A stretch of DNA of 32,784 nucleotides from Candidatus Puniceispirillum sp. (GCA_028383305.1 JAOEVD010000024.1:1-32784); one strand, 5' to 3'. Counted from the first letter of the stretch, positions 8,814 to 16,680 are shown. The notes: generated by a model not told the origin, from the sequence alone. A program made the numbers and translations.

Positions 8814-8974
8814 CTGATCAGCTCCTCAAGTTCCTGCCTTGCCTGCCACATTTCAACACAGGGCTGGCAACGACCAGTAGCTGGGCGAATAGCTCTGTAC
8901 GCAGGATGCTTCTTGCATCCATCGACAAGAATGCTCAGCAATTCAATTCGCTTTTTAAGAACTTCGGTTTTCAT
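8810..8974 (-). CDS. Small cysteine-containing protein, unknown
   Basis: The core frame from ATG 8974 encodes 54 residues. It has a charged helical start (KTEVLKKRIELLS), then CKKHPAYRAIRPATGRCQPC and a helix WQARQELEELI. Three cysteines (C, then C-x2-C) could bind a metal, but I recognise no family. The frame stays open upstream, through GTG at 9004 and on through a run of nine cytosines at 9056-9064, so the true start is uncertain. The gene ends in an ATGA overlap with the short ORF at 8813. Confidence 0.5.
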   Translation of the reverse strand: MKTEVLKKRIELLSILVDGCKKHPAYRAIRPATGRCQPCVEMWQARQELEELIR

Positions 8975-9055
8975 AGAGTAAATCTTGTCACAAAATAAGT
9001 TCACCGCAAAGGCTGGCTGGTGATCACTGGTGTAACCCTCTTTGGCGGCTGCTGC

Positions 9056-9064
9056 GGGGGGGGG
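9056..9064. repeat. Homopolymer run of nine G
   Basis: Nine G on the plus strand, followed by TATGCA. The run lies in the upstream open part of the small cysteine-protein frame, so a length change would alter which upstream start is in frame. A matching run of nine C, preceded by TATA, lies at 4551-4559. Confidence 0.8.
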
Positions 9065-9085
9065 TATGCAAATCGATTTGGAAGC

Positions 9086-9401
9086 TCAGTGCTGAATGAG
9101 AGCTTCCGGATAGTTTGTAAAAAACTCATCTGATATTGGCGTCATCAAACCACTTTCGATAACAGCTCCAGCTTGCCTGCGAATTTCGGTCAACTCCTCA
9201 TCAGCGCCGAATGCCTGCATAGTCTCGACACTGTCAAATTTTATAATTGTGAGCAGTTTTGTTGGGTCACTTTTCTCAGCACCTGCAAACAAAAAATTGC
9301 ATTCCCATTCCAGCCATTCTCTCTTTTTGTGAGAAAACCATAGATTTCCAATGATCAAAGCCTTTGGTAATTGTGATTTCACCTTTAACGATGACAGCCA
9401 T
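9086..9401 (-). pseudogene. Small dimeric-barrel-like protein (DUF3764-like), frameshifted
   Basis: The real start is ATG at 9401, with an excellent ribosome site (TAAGGAG, about 6 bases away). It opens MAVIVKGEITITKGFDHWK and would stop after about 41 codons. Dropping one base from the run of six T (9291-9296, A on the plus strand) joins it to the long downstream frame FLFAGAEKSDPTKLLTIIKF...SDEFFTNYPEAL. The joined product of about 104 residues resembles small alpha/beta proteins of the antibiotic-monooxygenase/DUF3764 type, recalled only from general similarity. The break is either a true mutation, a homopolymer reading error, or slippage. An ATG at 9382 in the downstream frame exists but has no ribosome site. 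Confidence 0.65.
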
Positions 9402-9424
9402 TTTTATTCTCCTTAAATTGTTTT

Positions 9425-9517
9425 TTATATATATAGCAGAGCAGTCCACGCCACCACAAACAGGATCAGGGCGATCTCAAAAGCACAGACGAGGAATAGG
9501 GTGAGTTTGCGGGTCAT
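9425..9517 (-). CDS. 30-residue single-helix membrane peptide
   Basis: ATG at 9517 overlaps the TGA of the PH-like gene (ATGA junction). The product starts MTRKLTLFLVC and is almost wholly hydrophobic (IALILFVVAWTALLYI), enough for one membrane span. It ends 23 bases before the next start at 9401. Its size and MTR start match the ORFs at 10249 and 8813. Confidence 0.5.
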   Translation of the reverse strand: MTRKLTLFLVCAFEIALILFVVAWTALLYI

Positions 9518-9918
9518 TGATATTGTCGAACCTCATTGATCTTTTTTTGAACCCCCAAGGGGTCATCAATGTTTTTCATAGTCACCTCTCCTGACCCCGT
9601 CCCAGTTACTCGCATATCTCCTGATCCAAGGATGCGCTGGAGTATGGATTGATTAAGGTTTACTTCCTCATTACGGTTAAAGCTCATTTCCTCAGTTTGC
9701 CTCCGGATCAAACCACGCTTTATGACAAGACGGCGGTTGGTCAAGGCCCTCTCAGTCGTCCATTTTTCAAGATACATTGAGATAAACAAAAATACACCGA
9801 TGATTAACCAGCCTAAAAAGAGCAGCTAGAGCCAAGCAACAAGGGTGTGCGTCCAGTGAAAGGATATCTCCATTTCAATGGTCTCGTTGTCTGGCAGTGT
9901 ACTTTTGATGAACTTCAT
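9514..9918 (-). pseudogene. Membrane PH-domain (bPH2/YdbT-like) protein with in-frame stop
   Basis: From ATG at 9918 the frame is continuous for 135 codons except for TAG at codon 31 (9828-9826). Before it lie MKFIKSTLPDNETIEMEISF and HWTHTLVAWL. After it come LLFLGWLIIGVFLFI and then the PH-like part: ERALTNRRLVIKRGLIRRQ, EVNLNQSILQRILGSGDMRV, TGTGSGEVTMKNIDDPL. That order of strands with the TNRR and GLIRR motifs is typical of bacterial PH (YdbS/YdbT) domains. Both hydrophobic parts lie around the stop, so the full-length protein would have a membrane hairpin followed by a PH domain. A restart at ATG 9789 would keep only the PH part. The gene is probably broken, though suppression is possible. 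Confidence 0.65.
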
Positions 9919-9980
9919 CTGTATTAACTCTAAAAGAAGTAAGGTGCTGTTGAATTGATTAGAGGCAGAATATAAACAGT

Positions 9981-10178
9981 CTATTTGTCTGAAGTCTGAC
10001 GCTCTAGGATACGCCTTATACGCTTCAATTCAATAGAGTGAGTGTCTAAACCAAGATTTCGCCTGATGAAGCCTATTAGCCAAACAACACAAATGCCCAA
10101 TACCAAATAAACAGTGAACTTAAGCCAGAAAATTATCTGGTTTATCTGGGCGACAATGTCATTAATGATTTCAGTCAT
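9981..10178 (-). CDS. Small membrane protein, unknown
   Basis: This 65-residue protein has an amphipathic start (MTEIINDIVAQINQ), one long hydrophobic helix (FTVYLVLGICVVWLIGFI) and a basic tail with a coiled-coil flavour (ELKRIRRILERQ). ATG at 10178 overlaps the stop of the upstream 24-residue ORF by 4 bases, so its translation is likely coupled. I recognise no family. Confidence 0.55.
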   Translation of the reverse strand: MTEIINDIVAQINQIIFWLKFTVYLVLGICVVWLIGFIRRNLGLDTHSIELKRIRRILERQTSDK

Positions 10179-10249
10179 AGTTTTAACTCAACCGAGGCCA
10201 TTTGGCTGAACAGGATTAGGAATATGGCGAAGAGTAGGGTGCGGGTCAC
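10175..10249 (-). CDS. 24-residue signal-like hydrophobic peptide
   Basis: GTG at 10249 shares a base with the TAG of the gene before it (TAGTG), and the frame ends in TGA overlapping the next ATG. The product starts VTRTLLFAIFLILFSQMAS. It looks like a signal peptide with almost no mature part, or a tiny membrane peptide. It belongs with the MTR-start ORFs at 9517 and 8813. Confidence 0.45.
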   Translation of the reverse strand: MTRTLLFAIFLILFSQMASVELKL

Positions 10250-10620
10250 TAGCTAACTTCCTCTTCTTGATGTTCGGCATCGTCTGGCTGGCTGCTGTAC
10301 CATTTTGCATATTCAGCAATAGTATCGGCATTTAGACCAATGTCCAAACCCTCAAACCGCTCATCCATTTCTTCTTGAGATAACTCTCGGCCGATCTTGG
10401 TTTCGTAATATACCGTCTCAAGTTGTGCAATTGACATCAACATTCTAAGACGCATAAATGCCGCGCCGCCGTGGTCAAAAGCCTGCTCAAATACCTCATA
10501 CAAGTCATCGCCACGTTCACTCAGAACTTCGTGTACCCGCGTGCCACTCACGCCAAACACTTTGTAACAGTTGGCGTCAAATTCATCATATAAGTTTTGC
10601 TTGATGCGGTTTGGTTCCAT
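10249..10620 (-). CDS. Hypothetical acidic protein, 123 residues
   Basis: I chose ATG at 10620 because AAGGTGG sits just upstream and because it overlaps the TGA of the preceding gene (TGATG). The product (MEPNRIKQNLYDEFDANCYK...) is soluble and mostly helical in appearance, with a very acidic tail (DDAEHQEEEVS). I recognise no domain. Coding quality looks good. It is one of the larger members of the small-gene series. Confidence 0.6.
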   Translation of the reverse strand: MEPNRIKQNLYDEFDANCYKVFGVSGTRVHEVLSERGDDLYEVFEQAFDHGGAAFMRLRMLMSIAQLETVYYETKIGRELSQEEMDERFEGLDIGLNADTIAEYAKWYSSQPDDAEHQEEEVS

Positions 10621-10904
10621 CAGCCACCTTGCCGCAATTCTTTGTAGTGTGATTTTACACAAGCAATACTGACCAAAATATTTGATATGTGCAGCGTTGT
10701 AATTGCAAACGCTGGGTCGCAGGCCTCAATGATAAAGTACCCAGCTTGCCGGACTGGGATTTCTGCGACTGTTAAGTGGTCGCCCTTATGGCAGGCTGTG
10801 GCAGCTTCTAAATAGCTTTCCGCTGCCCCAAGTCTTAAGCCACCCCTGTCACAACTTGTCACACAATCCTCGAAATACTGCCTAAAGTGCCTACAAATTG
10901 GCAT
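10620..10904 (-). CDS. Hypothetical protein with cysteines, start uncertain
   Basis: The frame ending at 10620 looks coding in its last about 90 residues (GAAESYLEAATACHKGDH, then VRQAGYFIIEACDPAFAI). The best internal ATG is at 10904 (MPICRHFRQYFEDCVTSC), giving 94 residues without a clear ribosome site. The frame runs on into the tRNA-like repeat, where the peptide is spurious. The original 5' end may have been lost at the recombination point. The TGATG overlap with the next gene supports real translation. Confidence 0.45.
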   Translation of the reverse strand: MPICRHFRQYFEDCVTSCDRGGLRLGAAESYLEAATACHKGDHLTVAEIPVRQAGYFIIEACDPAFAITTLHISNILVSIACVKSHYKELRQGG

Positions 10905-10932
10905 TTTTATGATTGAAAGTAGAAATAAATAT

Positions 10933-11038
10933 AGGGCTAAAATACTGAAATTATGAAATAAATGACAGTAAAAAGCGGTAGGGCACTTTGTTGACATCAA
11001 AAGAGTCACAGGTTCAATCCTTGTCACTCCCACCATTT
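10933..11038 (+). repeat. Right copy of the ~107-bp direct repeat
   Basis: This segment matches 4286-4392 from AGGGCTAA through the tRNA-Val-like end to CCACCATTT, with several substitutions and a short deletion in the D-arm region. It marks the right boundary of the inferred island. Chromosome-like, more GC-rich sequence begins shortly after. Confidence 0.7.
10964..11035 (+). pseudogene. Decayed tRNA-Val(GAC)-like fragment
   Basis: The anticodon arm (CTTTG-TTGACAT-CAAAA, one mismatch), T arm (ACAGG-TTCAATC-CTTGT), CACTCCC, A and CCA are present. The D arm has lost its GCTC half and the 5' acceptor strand is absent. It cannot fold as a tRNA and is best read as an attachment-site remnant. Confidence 0.7.
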
Positions 11039-11338
11039 GCCAAGTTTGCGTTATCAATCAAATAGGATGCTTCACTGGGTGGCTCAGGTTCTTATGTTTT
11101 GGGAATCTGGTGAAAAATTTTATTACAACGTGTTTTACGAAAGGGCAACCAATATAGCCTCAGAAATAATCGTGCTTCATATGGGCAGGGCTTTAAGTGG
11201 TAAAGCGCCCATGGTGCTATATATTCGTTATTTAATGGCAAAACGCATACCGAGCGGTGTTCGCGTATGGAAGATGAAGAATTTAACGCGCTTTTATCAA
11301 ACATTGAAACAGCGATTGATGATGTTTTAGCCCCATCA
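11039..11338. other. Spacer between island boundary and MFS gene
   Basis: No supported gene. A plus-strand ATG at 11267 opens a short acidic peptide (MEDEEFNALLSNIETAIDD) that soon runs into the antisense of the MFS gene. It could be the start of a lost gene but lacks a clear ribosome site. Confidence 0.4.
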
Positions 11339-12550
11339 TCATTGCTGGTCAGGCGCGATTGGGGCGGCGTCATTCACCTTGTTCAACCCGCGCAATTTGG
11401 CAAAAATCATCGCGCCGCCAAGCGCAATGCCAATCGCCATCACTCCGCCCATCACCACCGCCGTTACGGGCCCGAACAACGCCGCCGCACTGCCAGCGCG
11501 AACATCGCCCATCTCGTTTGATGATGAAATGAAAATCCCATTCACCGCGCTAACCCGTCCGCGAAGATGGTCAGGCGTGGCAATCTGAATAAGACTAAGC
11601 CTGATATTCACGCTAACCATATCGGCTGCGCCATAAATAAACAGCGCCGCCATGCTGATCCAGAAATTGGTCGACAGCCCAAACACCACAATCGAAACCC
11701 CGAAAACGAACAGCGCTAAAAACAGCTTCCAGCCGCATCTGCGCATTTCGGGAAGGCTTGCCAACAGCACCCCGACAAACACCGCGCCAAAGGCGGGCAT
11801 GCCGCGAAGCAGGCCAAGCTGTTCCGGGCCAATCATTAAAATATCGGCTGCATAGATCGGCAATAACGTCACCACACTGCCAAGCAAGACGATAAATAGA
11901 TCAAGCGCGATGGCACCAAAAACAATCGAATTTGAGCGGACAAATTTCAGCCCGCCGATAATATGTTCCCATGATCGCGGGGTTGGTTTTATACGCGACA
12001 AATTTGGCAAAAGCTGATAGCTAAGCGCCGACATCACCATCAAACAAGTCATCACCGCATAAATATGGAAATTGATTGCCGCAATCAGCAGGCCGGCAAT
12101 CAATGGCCCGCCGGTTTGGGCGATATTATTCACCGTCGAGCTAAAGGCAATGGAGCGGCGAACTTGCGCTTGTGGAACAATATTGGGAATAATCGCCTGG
12201 CTTGCCGGAAAATACAGCGCCATAACACTGCCATGGGCGAATAAAAGCCCAAAAAGCAGCGTCAAATTCAAACTGTCGGCAAGCATCACCATGGTCAAGG
12301 CTAGCAAGATAATGGCATCGGCAATCGCACAGCAGGTTAAAATCTTTTTGCGGGCAAAGGTGTCGACAACCCATCCTGTCGCAAAAAAGAAAACAAACAC
12401 CGGCGATACTTGCATCAAACCGACAAGCGCCAGATGAAACGGGTTTCCGGTATTTTGATAAATATGCCAACCAAGCGCGACCGATAGCATTGCAATCACC
12501 AGGTAATTAAGCGCATTCGCGCCAAGGAAAAAGAAAAAATGAAGCGGCAC
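11339..12550 (-). CDS. MFS transporter (DHA3/EntS-like)
   Basis: This 403-residue protein has about 12 hydrophobic segments and the loop pattern of the MFS_3 exporter group: GWVVDTFARKKILT between helices 2 and 3, and IATPDHLRGRVSAVNG in the second half. Substrate is unknown; the group exports drugs or siderophores. The frame starts at GTG 12550, directly after an in-frame TAA, with GAGA about 6 bases upstream. A 12-codon frame (MISVKTNSHSEI) lies in phase just before that stop, so an original start further upstream is possible. The gene follows the aldo/keto reductase on the same strand after a short gap. Confidence 0.88.
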   Translation of the reverse strand: MPLHFFFFLGANALNYLVIAMLSVALGWHIYQNTGNPFHLALVGLMQVSPVFVFFFATGWVVDTFARKKILTCCAIADAIILLALTMVMLADSLNLTLLFGLLFAHGSVMALYFPASQAIIPNIVPQAQVRRSIAFSSTVNNIAQTGGPLIAGLLIAAINFHIYAVMTCLMVMSALSYQLLPNLSRIKPTPRSWEHIIGGLKFVRSNSIVFGAIALDLFIVLLGSVVTLLPIYAADILMIGPEQLGLLRGMPAFGAVFVGVLLASLPEMRRCGWKLFLALFVFGVSIVVFGLSTNFWISMAALFIYGAADMVSVNIRLSLIQIATPDHLRGRVSAVNGIFISSSNEMGDVRAGSAAALFGPVTAVVMGGVMAIGIALGGAMIFAKLRGLNKVNDAAPIAPDQQ

Positions 12551-12629
12551 TTAAATCTCGCTATGGCTGTTGGTTTTTACTGATATCATGCTGATTGCCC
12601 GCTATTTTGGCTGGCGGTTTACCGAAAGG

Positions 12630-13616
12630 CTAGATAACAAACCCGGCTTGTACCTGCCTGATCGCGGCCAAGGCATCGGCGGAAAGTGGCCCATTATTAA
12701 CCGCGGCCGTTGCCTGTTGCAGCTCGTCAAGCGTTGCAATGCCAATTTCGGTTGTTGGCAAGGCCGGATTCGAGATCACATAGCGGATTGCCAATTCGAT
12801 CAATGATCCAGCATGGCCTGCCTCGACTAGCGGCATGAATGCAAGCCCGCGTTTCACATCGATTGCATAATCGGTCTCAGACCCGATAGGGGTAACATCA
12901 CGCATGCCAAGCGGGTGACGTGCCGTACTGCCAGACAAGGCGCCACCAGCCAGAACGCGAACTCCAATCGCCCCAACTCCATGATCCTTGGCGGTTTCAA
13001 GAAGCAATTTATAATCATCTGAAGGATAATTAGCGGCAATGGGTTCACCAGCCGAAGGGACAAGCAAATTATAAAACACCTGCGCGCTGTGAAACACACC
13101 GCAGGAAACCAGCTTGTGAACATCATCGGCTTCGCCTTTTGCCGTAAAGCCAAGAAACTGAACTTTGCCGGTGTCGCGAAGCTTGTCAAAGGCTGGCACA
13201 ACCGCATCCATAATCTGATCAATGGTTAATGTGCCGCGAAAATCGGTTCGGCCTAACGTATTGTGAAGCTGAAAAATATCGACATGGTCAAGCCTTAGAC
13301 GGGCGAGGCTGGCATCAAGTGAGCGGGTGATGGCACCATAAACATCAGATAAATCATCATTGTTTAGCCCGACTTTGGTGCTGATCACCAAATCGTCGCT
13401 ATTACCATTCAGCGCGCGCCCGAGATTTTCTTCGGAAACGCCATTGCCATAGCTTGCCGCAGTATCGAAAAAATTAATGCCATGATCACGTGCCCAGCCA
13501 ATGGCCCGATCCTGATCGGCGGCATCGCCTTTGGTCATCAGCCCGCCAACGGCACCACAGCCAAAGGTCAACCGCGACACCGCAAGGCCGGTATTGCCAA
13601 ATTTCCGTTGTTCCAT
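12630..13616 (-). CDS. Aldo/keto reductase
   Basis: From ATG 13616 the protein has 328 residues. It was preferred to ATG 13637 because AAGGGA lies about 8 bases upstream and MEQRKFGNTGLAVSRL is the usual start. The AKR catalytic tetrad is visible: Asp51 and Tyr56 in FFDTAASYGNG, Lys81 in STKVG and His118 in FQLHN. The enzyme should be a cytosolic NADPH-dependent carbonyl reductase; its substrate cannot be told. It is upstream of, and probably co-transcribed with, the MFS gene. Confidence 0.9.
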   Translation of the reverse strand: MEQRKFGNTGLAVSRLTFGCGAVGGLMTKGDAADQDRAIGWARDHGINFFDTAASYGNGVSEENLGRALNGNSDDLVISTKVGLNNDDLSDVYGAITRSLDASLARLRLDHVDIFQLHNTLGRTDFRGTLTIDQIMDAVVPAFDKLRDTGKVQFLGFTAKGEADDVHKLVSCGVFHSAQVFYNLLVPSAGEPIAANYPSDDYKLLLETAKDHGVGAIGVRVLAGGALSGSTARHPLGMRDVTPIGSETDYAIDVKRGLAFMPLVEAGHAGSLIELAIRYVISNPALPTTEIGIATLDELQQATAAVNNGPLSADALAAIRQVQAGFVI

Positions 13617-13954
13617 ACGACAATGTCCCTTTTGCACTCAATGACGGTATTTCGATTGAAATCCCAAAATATTATGCGTCTATTTTCGCGTGTCCACCAG
13701 CCCAAACGGTATTGGCGGCATGACATAACGCAAACCAATGGCGTGGCATAAAAACAGGCGGTAAGAATGCTAAGTCCATTGCCCGAACCGGCTTTGCCGC
13801 GATAGGATTGTCGCTGCTGCTGCTATGCTGCTCGCCACCCTTGCTGCCACGTTGCTTGCCGTAAGGCATGGTTTGAAAATAGGCCAAAAATGCGCTTGGC
13901 AAAGGGTCAACAAAGCCAATAAGCCCAAAAGACTGATGAGGAACCGCATTTCAC
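13617..13954. other. Intergenic region with a possible small exported ORF
   Basis: This 338-base gap separates the divergent reductase and rsmJ genes. On the minus strand ATG 13949 opens a 59-residue frame to 13770 with a signal-like start (MRFLISLLGLLALLTLCQA). The mature part is unremarkable and there is no ribosome site. A second minus-strand frame (13672-13902) overlaps it. I support neither as a gene. Confidence 0.35.
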
Positions 13955-14611
13955 ATGTGTTATAAAGACAAAAATGATCTACCAGCCGATCCGGCAAACA
14001 ATGATGACAGCTTGCCAATGCGCAGGTCGCTTCGTTGTGATTTTGTGGGTGGCGCGGTTCAGCACCGTTTGCGCTTTGGTGGCGGGCGCGGGCAGGGTTT
14101 GCCAAAGGCGGCCGGTTTCAAGCCGGGCATTAATCCGCAGGTTATTGATGCGACGGCGGGGCTTGGCCGTGATGCGTTTCTGTTGGCCTCTCTTGGTGCT
14201 ACGGTTACGATGATCGAACGATCAACAGAAATGCATGCATTATTGCATGATGGCATGGCGCGGGCGCTTAATGCGGGCGGTGTGACTGCCGAAATCATTA
14301 GCCGGATGAAGCTCATCCATGGCGATGCTATCCAGCTTTTACCCAGCTTGTCACCAGAAATAGTGCTTGTTGACCCGATGCACCCTCCGCGCAATAAATC
14401 AGCTTTGGTCAAGGCGGAGATGCGCCAAATTCGGGCGATTGTCGGCATTGATGATGATCAGACTTGCCTGATGCAAACCGCGCTGGCGCATGCGTCACGA
14501 CGTGTTGTGCTGAAATGGCCAGCCAAGGCCGCACCAATGGCCGATATCCCGCCAGCATCACATCAGATCATTGGTAAATCGGTTCGTTATGATGTGTTTA
14601 TGCGATCCTGA
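13955..14611 (+). CDS. rsmJ: 16S rRNA (guanine1516-N2)-methyltransferase RsmJ-like
   Basis: This 218-residue protein carries the SAM-binding motif DATAGLGRDAFLLASLGA (65-82), the acidic end of strand 2 (ERS) and the distinctive DPMHPPRNKSA block (140-150) followed by KAEMRQIRAIVG. It closes with GKSVRYDVFMRS. This set is characteristic of RsmJ (YhiQ), which methylates G1516 of 16S rRNA in E. coli. GAGGAA lies about 11 bases before the ATG. The first 25 residues are low-complexity and may not be translated. Confidence 0.88.
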   Translation: MCYKDKNDLPADPANNDDSLPMRRSLRCDFVGGAVQHRLRFGGGRGQGLPKAAGFKPGINPQVIDATAGLGRDAFLLASLGATVTMIERSTEMHALLHDGMARALNAGGVTAEIISRMKLIHGDAIQLLPSLSPEIVLVDPMHPPRNKSALVKAEMRQIRAIVGIDDDQTCLMQTALAHASRRVVLKWPAKAAPMADIPPASHQIIGKSVRYDVFMRS

Positions 14612-14780
14612 TTGGTGGCCCTGATTGGCGTCTCAATTGCGCGCCATGATGAAAACTAACATTGTTTAGTTGTGACAATTTGTTTTACGATTAGAACATT
14701 CAGCTAATTGAAGTCAGACCAATGTGTCATGATGCAGTTTCATTGCGCGCCGTTAAATTACCAAAACAGGAAAACCGTCT

Positions 14781-15221
14781 ATGGATCATAAAATTGGTGT
14801 CATACCGTTTGATATTAGCGGCGATAACATTGCCATTATGTTTGTTACATCCCAGCGGCGTGGGCGTTGGATTTTGCCAAAGGGCAACCTAAAGCTAGAT
14901 GAAAGCCATAAAAAGGGGTGCAAGCGTGAAGCCTTTGAAGAGGCGGGAATCAAAGGTCGTATCCTGACAGATTTTCCGATGACCCATGTGGTGACCAAAT
15001 CCGATAATGGCGCCGTCAAACAGGTTGCGGTGACCTATTATCCAATGCTGGTGTCAAAGCAATTTGATGACTGGCCCGAACAGCCAAAACGCGAACGCCA
15101 TTGGGCATTGCTAGACGATGCGCCACGAGTAACTGATCGTGAAGATTTCCGGCTGGTGATTAACCAGTTTGCCGCGATTAAACCGCTGATACTAAAAACT
15201 GCAAAACATAAAAAAGCATAG
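14781..15221 (+). CDS. Nudix hydrolase
   Basis: This 146-residue protein has a complete Nudix box: G35-x5-E41-x7-REAFEEAG (49-56) followed by I. The start VIPFDISGDNIAIMFVTSQ and RWILPKG resemble the diphosphoinositol/diadenosine polyphosphate hydrolase branch. The substrate, a nucleoside diphosphate linked to another moiety or a polyphosphate, cannot be fixed from the sequence. AGGAAA precedes the ATG. The 3' end overlaps the phosphate transporter gene by 44 bases on the opposite strand. Confidence 0.88.
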   Translation: MDHKIGVIPFDISGDNIAIMFVTSQRRGRWILPKGNLKLDESHKKGCKREAFEEAGIKGRILTDFPMTHVVTKSDNGAVKQVAVTYYPMLVSKQFDDWPEQPKRERHWALLDDAPRVTDREDFRLVINQFAAIKPLILKTAKHKKA

Positions 15222-16680
15222 CTGCTAGCGTGGCCGATGCTGGCACGGTGATGACCCATGCCGCTCCAATCGACAGCACAAATTGCCGCCTTACCAGTTT
15301 GCGTCTCAGTCTGATATTGACGTTTTGAAAAGCGTCAAAAGCGGTCGCGTTCAGCTTGTGACTTGGCTTTAGGCGCTTTTTGTCGGGGTTTTCAATAAAT
15401 TCACGAAGAAATCCAACGCCGAAAATGGCGCCAATCGCAATATGGGTTGAACTGACAGGCAAACCCAATGTCGTCGCAATCAGCACAGTCACAGCTGATG
15501 CCAGCGCAACGCAATAGGCGCGAGGCGCATTCAGGCGGGTGATTTTTTCACCAACTGTATTGATCAATTTTGGCCCGAATAACAGCAAGCCAAGAGCTAG
15601 GCCAGCCGCGCCAATAATCATCACCCAAAGTGGAATTGCGACTTTTGCGGCAACACCAGCCGAACTAAAGGTGGACACAATCGCGGCCAAAGGACCAACG
15701 GCATTTGCAACGTCATTCGCGCCATGGGCAAAACATAACAGCGAAACACCAATAACCAGTGGCAGATTAAACAGCGTATAGATTTGCTTTTTGCGGTTGG
15801 TGATTGATTCGGCGCGTTTGGCAATATAGGGAACCGACAAAAGCCATCCGATAAAAAATGCGGCAATTGAATAAGCGTACATCTCTATCGTTGATGGTTT
15901 CCAGATTTTTTTCAGTCCTTTCATTGCCATATAGGCAGCAAAGGCGCTCGCCATCAAACCAATCAAAATCGGCACCCAGCGCCGCGCCGCTTGTCTGCGG
16001 TCTTCGACATTAAAAATCTTGACCTTGATAAATAACAATAGGCCAGCGGCAACAACTCCTCCAAAAACAGGCGAAATAACCCAGCTTGCAGCAATTTTTG
16101 ACATGGTTAGCCAATTGACCAAACCAAAGCCAGCACCAGCAATGCCCGCCCCCATAACCCCGCCAACAATCGAATGGGTGGTTGAAACTGGTGCATTTAA
16201 AAAGGTTGCTAGATTAATCCATAGCGCGGCGGCAAATAGGGCGCTGAGCATCAGATTTCGAAAATCGGTCGCGGTAACGCCATCGCCCGGGTTAATGATG
16301 CCTTTGGCCACTGTCTGCACGACATCGCCACCAGCCAGAATAGCACCGGCGCTCTCGCAAACTGCGGCAATCACAACGGCAGCGGTAACCGTCAACACTT
16401 TACCGCCAACCGCCGGCCCCATATTATTGGCAACATCATTTGCGCCAATATTTAGCGCCATGTAGCCCCCGATAATTGCCGCTGCAACCAGCATCACAAT
16501 ATTTTCACTGGCGACGTCCAGGCTTAGGCTGCCATAGATGCCGGCTATGATTAAAAAGATGGCCGCGATGACAAAGGGCAAAAGCCGTGATCGAACATTT
16601 TTGACTTGGCCATGGAGATAATCCATTCGGCGCAAATCATTGATGTAGCGATTAGATTGCTTTCGCTGTTTTTTTTCCAT
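15178..16680 (-). CDS. Inorganic phosphate transporter, PiT family
   Basis: This 500-residue membrane protein has both PiT signature copies: NIGANDVANNMGPAVGGK in the N-terminal half and HGANDVANAVGPLAA in the C-terminal half, each followed by a STHS/STHI helix. PiT proteins are low-affinity phosphate symporters of the inner membrane. The start at 16680 has AAGGTG about 6 bases upstream. The N-terminus carries a basic cytoplasmic extension of about 30 residues. The gene is convergent with the Nudix gene and shares 44 bases with it. No phoU-like partner is visible. Confidence 0.93.
   Translation of the reverse strand: MEKKQRKQSNRYINDLRRMDYLHGQVKNVRSRLLPFVIAAIFLIIAGIYGSLSLDVASENIVMLVAAAIIGGYMALNIGANDVANNMGPAVGGKVLTVTAAVVIAAVCESAGAILAGGDVVQTVAKGIINPGDGVTATDFRNLMLSALFAAALWINLATFLNAPVSTTHSIVGGVMGAGIAGAGFGLVNWLTMSKIAASWVISPVFGGVVAAGLLLFIKVKIFNVEDRRQAARRWVPILIGLMASAFAAYMAMKGLKKIWKPSTIEMYAYSIAAFFIGWLLSVPYIAKRAESITNRKKQIYTLFNLPLVIGVSLLCFAHGANDVANAVGPLAAIVSTFSSAGVAAKVAIPLWVMIIGAAGLALGLLLFGPKLINTVGEKITRLNAPRAYCVALASAVTVLIATTLGLPVSSTHIAIGAIFGVGFLREFIENPDKKRLKPSHKLNATAFDAFQNVNIRLRRKLVRRQFVLSIGAAWVITVPASATLAAMLFYVLQFLVSAV

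Noticed and set aside
10905-11057. N-terminal part of a longer minus-strand ORF with GVTRIEPVTLLMSTK
   Set aside because: Antisense of the decayed tRNA copy. Only the downstream part from 10904 looks coding.
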